Below, in pieces: positions 6,513 through 8,646 of a stretch of 8,646 nucleotides of DNA. The translations under genes were made by a program, and so were the position numbers. This stretch comes from Gammaproteobacteria bacterium (GTDB lineage: Bacteria > Pseudomonadota > Gammaproteobacteria > Steroidobacterales > Steroidobacteraceae). The stretch lies in assembly GCA_029857655.1 (NCBI GenBank), contig JAOUGR010000076.1, forward strand, positions 1-8,646, given 5' to 3'. The notes below the pieces were generated by a model. The model did no database searches. It was not told the DNA's origin and saw only the letters and a program-made list of their open reading frames with translations. The first letter of the stretch is position 1; each line of letters opens with the position of its first letter.

Positions 6513-6778
6513 GGATGCAGGCGGGTCAGGCGCAGCCGCACCCCGTCCGAATCGGCAGGCAACATCTCATGGTTCCATCCGCGATCTTCGAGTTCCGGGT
6601 ACAGCAGCAGCGGTTCCTGGTCCAGGTGCACGATCAAGGTAGTGGCCTCGCCACCGTCGATCGTACGGAGGACTTCGACCAGCGGCCCGGGACATTCGAG
6701 TCCGCGGACATCGAGATGCAGCCCGTCGCCCGCGGTCCAGATGCGCGTGCCAGCCGCGGTTCCGCCGGCGCAGCTCAC
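6509..6778 (-). CDS. TusA/DUF2249-like small protein
   Basis: Small soluble protein of 89 residues with a TusA-like fold signature. LDVRGLECPGPLVEVLR (22-38) keeps the CPxP motif, with Cys29 where TusA proteins carry a persulfide. The second half, VHLDQEPLLLYPELEDRGW (50-68), is typical of DUF2249 proteins, which occur beside hemerythrin and denitrification genes. Possible roles, by family only, are sulfur carriage or a redox or NO-related accessory function; a part in sulfuration of the neighbouring molybdenum cofactor is speculation. The start is GTG 6778, overlapping the hcrB-like stop as GTGA, with only a weak AGG upstream. Its own stop overlaps the next gene by another GTGA. No other ATG, GTG or TTG lies in frame before the conserved domain, which supports this start and translational coupling. 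Confidence 0.8.
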   Translation of the reverse strand: MSCAGGTAAGTRIWTAGDGLHLDVRGLECPGPLVEVLRTIDGGEATTLIVHLDQEPLLLYPELEDRGWNHEMLPADSDGVRLRLTRLHP

Positions 6779-7764
6779 CGTGCAACCTGCTGGTTCGCCG
6801 CCAGGCGAGCAGCCAAGCGGCGTGCGAGAGCAGCAGCGGCCACGCGCCGGTAATTGGACTGCAGCAAGGTCGTGCGCATTGGCTGGACCTGCTTCTGCAC
6901 CAGTCGGTCCAGCTGTTTCAGCGCATCGGCGTCGAGCGGCCGGCCGAGCAGGTCGCCGGTGCCATCGAGCAGGAAGGGACGGGAATTCGTGCCGGTCAGC
7001 GCAACCCGCAAGGCAACCAGCTTTCCCTCCTCGGCGCGCAAGGCCACCGCGACCCCCGCCAGCGGGAAGTCAACAGAGCCGCGCACACGCACCTTCGCGT
7101 AGGCGGACGGCGAGGGATCCGCAGGCAAATCCACCGCGACCACGAGTTCGCCGGCGGCGAGCGTCAGGTGTGCGAGGCCGTCTTCCCGGTAAAGTTCGGC
7201 AAGCGGCATGCACCGGCGCCCCGCGCGGCCCGCAACTTCGATCGAGGCGCCGAACACGAGCAGCGCCGGGGCCAGATCGCCGCAGAAGGCGGCGTGGCAC
7301 TGCTGCCCTTGCGGCGCAACGTGACACACGTGGCCGCGGTACTTCAGGCAGTAGGCGTTCGCGCCGCGCCACCATTCGCTCTGGTTGTAGTAGATACAGC
7401 GGGTATCGAGGCACAGATTGCCGGCGACGGTCGCAGCGTTGCGATGCGCCGGACCGGCGACTGCGCCAGCGGCCTCGCAGAGTGCCGGGTAGCGCGCACG
7501 AAGCTCCGGATCCGCGGCAATCCGGGCCAGGGTGACGCCCGCACCGATGCGGGCCGCGCCTGCTTTGCAGGCGAGCCCGCCCAGCTCGGCGATGCCACGC
7601 AGATCGATCAGCAGCGAAGGCGAGCCGAGACCGCGGCGCAGGTTGACCAGCAGGTCGGTCCCGCCACTCAGGTAGCGGCTGCCGGGCTCGCCTGCATGAG
7701 CCGCCATCGCCGCATCAACGTCCGCGGGCTCGACGACCCGAAACGCCACGGGAACGGCGATCAC
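6775..7764 (-). CDS. hcrB: 4-hydroxybenzoyl-CoA reductase-type FAD/[4Fe-4S] subunit
   Basis: FAD-binding medium subunit of a xanthine-oxidase-family molybdenum enzyme of the 4-hydroxybenzoyl-CoA reductase type. That enzyme removes the phenolic hydroxyl of 4-hydroxybenzoyl-CoA using reduced ferredoxin. 329 residues, the usual length. The FAD motif YLSGGTDLLVNLRRG is at 31-45 and ATVAGNL at 111-117. An insertion with C123, C139, C147 and C156 follows; the spacings of 16, 8 and 9 match, as I recall, the extra [4Fe-4S] cluster of the Thauera enzyme, which ordinary xanthine dehydrogenases lack. Further cysteines are at 118 and 161. The start is GTG 7764, overlapping the upstream stop as GTGA, with AGGAG 8 bases upstream; the longer open frame upstream is only a shadow. 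It follows the Mo subunit and precedes the TusA-like gene. The subtype is well supported; the exact acyl-CoA substrate is not. Confidence 0.9.
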   Translation of the reverse strand: MIAVPVAFRVVEPADVDAAMAAHAGEPGSRYLSGGTDLLVNLRRGLGSPSLLIDLRGIAELGGLACKAGAARIGAGVTLARIAADPELRARYPALCEAAGAVAGPAHRNAATVAGNLCLDTRCIYYNQSEWWRGANAYCLKYRGHVCHVAPQGQQCHAAFCGDLAPALLVFGASIEVAGRAGRRCMPLAELYREDGLAHLTLAAGELVVAVDLPADPSPSAYAKVRVRGSVDFPLAGVAVALRAEEGKLVALRVALTGTNSRPFLLDGTGDLLGRPLDADALKQLDRLVQKQVQPMRTTLLQSNYRRVAAAALARRLAARLAANQQVAR

Positions 7765-8646
7765 GGCGCTGGCTCCTGCGCGGACTTCAGGCGCGCGCGC
7801 CGGCGCCGCGCGACGAGCGCTTCCACGACCCGGTCGGGAGTGGCCGGCAATTCGTCGAGGTCGATGCCGATTGCATTCGCGATAGCCGCCACGAGCGCCG
7901 GCGCGAAGCCGGCCAGCGCCCCCTCGCTCGCTTCCTTGGCGCCGAAAGGCCCGAGCGGATCGTGACTCTCGACGATCTGCACATCGATCGGCGGAGACTC
8001 GATGATGGTCGGCACACGGTACTCGAGCAGGCTGGCGTGCGCCGGCAGCCCGTCCAGATAGCAGGTCTCCTCGCTGAGCGCCTGGCCCATACCCATCCAC
8101 ACTGCGCCCTCGACCTGGCCGGTCACGGCGAGCGGATTGATCGCGTGGCCGCAGTCGATCGCGGCCCACACGCGATCGACCGTCACCTGGCCGGTGTCCT
8201 CATCGACCGACGCCTCGACGACCTGTGCCACGTAGCTGAAGCCCATGGTCGCGCCCACCGCGCCGCCTTTGTGCTTGCCGCCCTGCGACTCGGGCGGACA
8301 GGTGAATGTGCCCTTGACCGTGAGTGTCCCCTCCCCGACCAGAGCCGCCCTGGCGATTTCCTCGAAAGACAGCGCCGTCGAATTGCCGCCGCGGGCGAGG
8401 AACATCCCGGCGGCGGTGTACACGTCCTCGCGCCGCACGCCCAGCTTGCGCGCGGCCACTTCGCCCAGCAGGTCCTTGAGGCGCTGCGCGGCATCGATCG
8501 CGGCATTGCCGACCATGAACGTGATGCGCGAGGAATAAGCGCCGTTGTCCTTGGGCGTGATGGCGCTGTCGGCCGAGATGACGCGGATGCGCTCGAGCGG
8601 CAGGCCCAGCGTCTCGGCGACCGTGATTGCGACCATCGTCGAGGAC
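7761..8646 (-). CDS. hcrA: 4-hydroxybenzoyl-CoA reductase-type molybdopterin subunit, 5' end beyond window
   Basis: C-terminal 294 residues of the large molybdenum-cofactor subunit of a xanthine-oxidase-family enzyme; the start lies beyond base 8646. Visible family features, in order: SSTMVAITVAETLGLP at the left of the fragment, YSSRITFMVGNAA, GAVGATMGFSYVAQVVEASV, DCGHAINPLAVTGQVEGA with MGMGQALSEE, and GPFGAKEASEG. The last Glu of that motif (bases 7925-7923) matches the conserved catalytic glutamate near molybdenum. The end is basic (ARRRRARLK), with no membrane segment. Its TGA stop shares bases with the GTG start of the FAD subunit. The YSSR and GAKEASEG segments look closer to 4-hydroxybenzoyl-CoA reductase alpha subunits than to xanthine dehydrogenase, from memory of the family. 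The [2Fe-2S] subunit (HcrC) is not in the window and would be expected upstream or elsewhere. Confidence 0.87.
   Translation of the reverse strand, partial: SSTMVAITVAETLGLPLERIRVISADSAITPKDNGAYSSRITFMVGNAAIDAAQRLKDLLGEVAARKLGVRREDVYTAAGMFLARGGNSTALSFEEIARAALVGEGTLTVKGTFTCPPESQGGKHKGGAVGATMGFSYVAQVVEASVDEDTGQVTVDRVWAAIDCGHAINPLAVTGQVEGAVWMGMGQALSEETCYLDGLPAHASLLEYRVPTIIESPPIDVQIVESHDPLGPFGAKEASEGALAGFAPALVAAIANAIGIDLDELPATPDRVVEALVARRRRARLKSAQEPAP

Noticed and set aside
6038..6853. Plus-strand open frame of 271 codons across the membrane-protein and TusA-like genes
   Set aside because: Its Arg/Pro/Ala-rich translation is typical of a shadow; the minus strand has clear helices and motifs.
7765..8169. 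Upstream extension of the FAD-subunit frame into the Mo-subunit gene
   Set aside because: The extension has no domain content and overlaps conserved Mo-subunit sequence; GTG 7764 has AGGAG at good spacing.

Overview
The window looks like a chromosomal segment of a GC-rich, facultatively anaerobic, aromatic-degrading proteobacterium. A denitrifying betaproteobacterium of the Thauera/Aromatoleum/Azoarcus type is my best guess. This rests on gene content (an indolepyruvate-type ferredoxin oxidoreductase, an NDP-forming acyl-CoA synthetase, a 4-hydroxybenzoyl-CoA-reductase-type molybdenum enzyme, and hemerythrin, TusA/DUF2249 and heme-copper-like membrane proteins often seen with nitrogen-oxide metabolism), not on any search. 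It is densely packed: nine protein genes, two cut by the window ends, with no gene-free stretch above about 110 bases. I saw no RNA genes, insertion sequences or CRISPR arrays.

Layout. 1-1258 (minus): an acyl-CoA synthetase (NDP-forming), truncated by the left edge. It begins with a shrunken ATP-grasp-like module ahead of its CoA-binding domain. 1259-1367: a divergent intergenic region with a perfect 16-bp palindrome. 1368-3880 (plus): iorA and iorB, overlapping by 7 bases. 3903-3925: a small hairpin between convergent genes. 3926-4423 (minus): a hemerythrin-domain protein. 4424-4516: a compact divergent control region in which a perfect 15-bp palindrome covers the candidate -10 elements of both directions. 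4517-5233 (plus): a short-chain dehydrogenase. 5190-8646 (minus): a tightly coupled operon read in the order hcrA-like (partial), hcrB-like, TusA/DUF2249-like and a 12-helix heme-copper-like membrane protein. Its three junctions are all GTGA overlaps. Its last gene overlaps the 3' end of the dehydrogenase gene by 44 bases, and its stop codon lies in a perfect 20-bp palindrome.

How it may work together (inference). The IorAB-type enzyme would oxidise an aryl-2-oxoacid to an aryl-acyl-CoA and reduce ferredoxin. The divergent NDP-forming synthetase could convert the thioester to free acid with ATP formation. The HBCR-type enzyme, whose FAD subunit has the four cysteines of the extra [4Fe-4S] cluster at the expected spacing, would use reduced ferredoxin to dehydroxylate a phenolic acyl-CoA. 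The window may therefore hold both a ferredoxin-reducing and a ferredoxin-consuming step of anaerobic aromatic amino acid or aromatic acid catabolism. The TusA-like and heme-copper-like proteins locked into the molybdenum enzyme operon, and the shortened ATP-grasp module, are the least explained parts.
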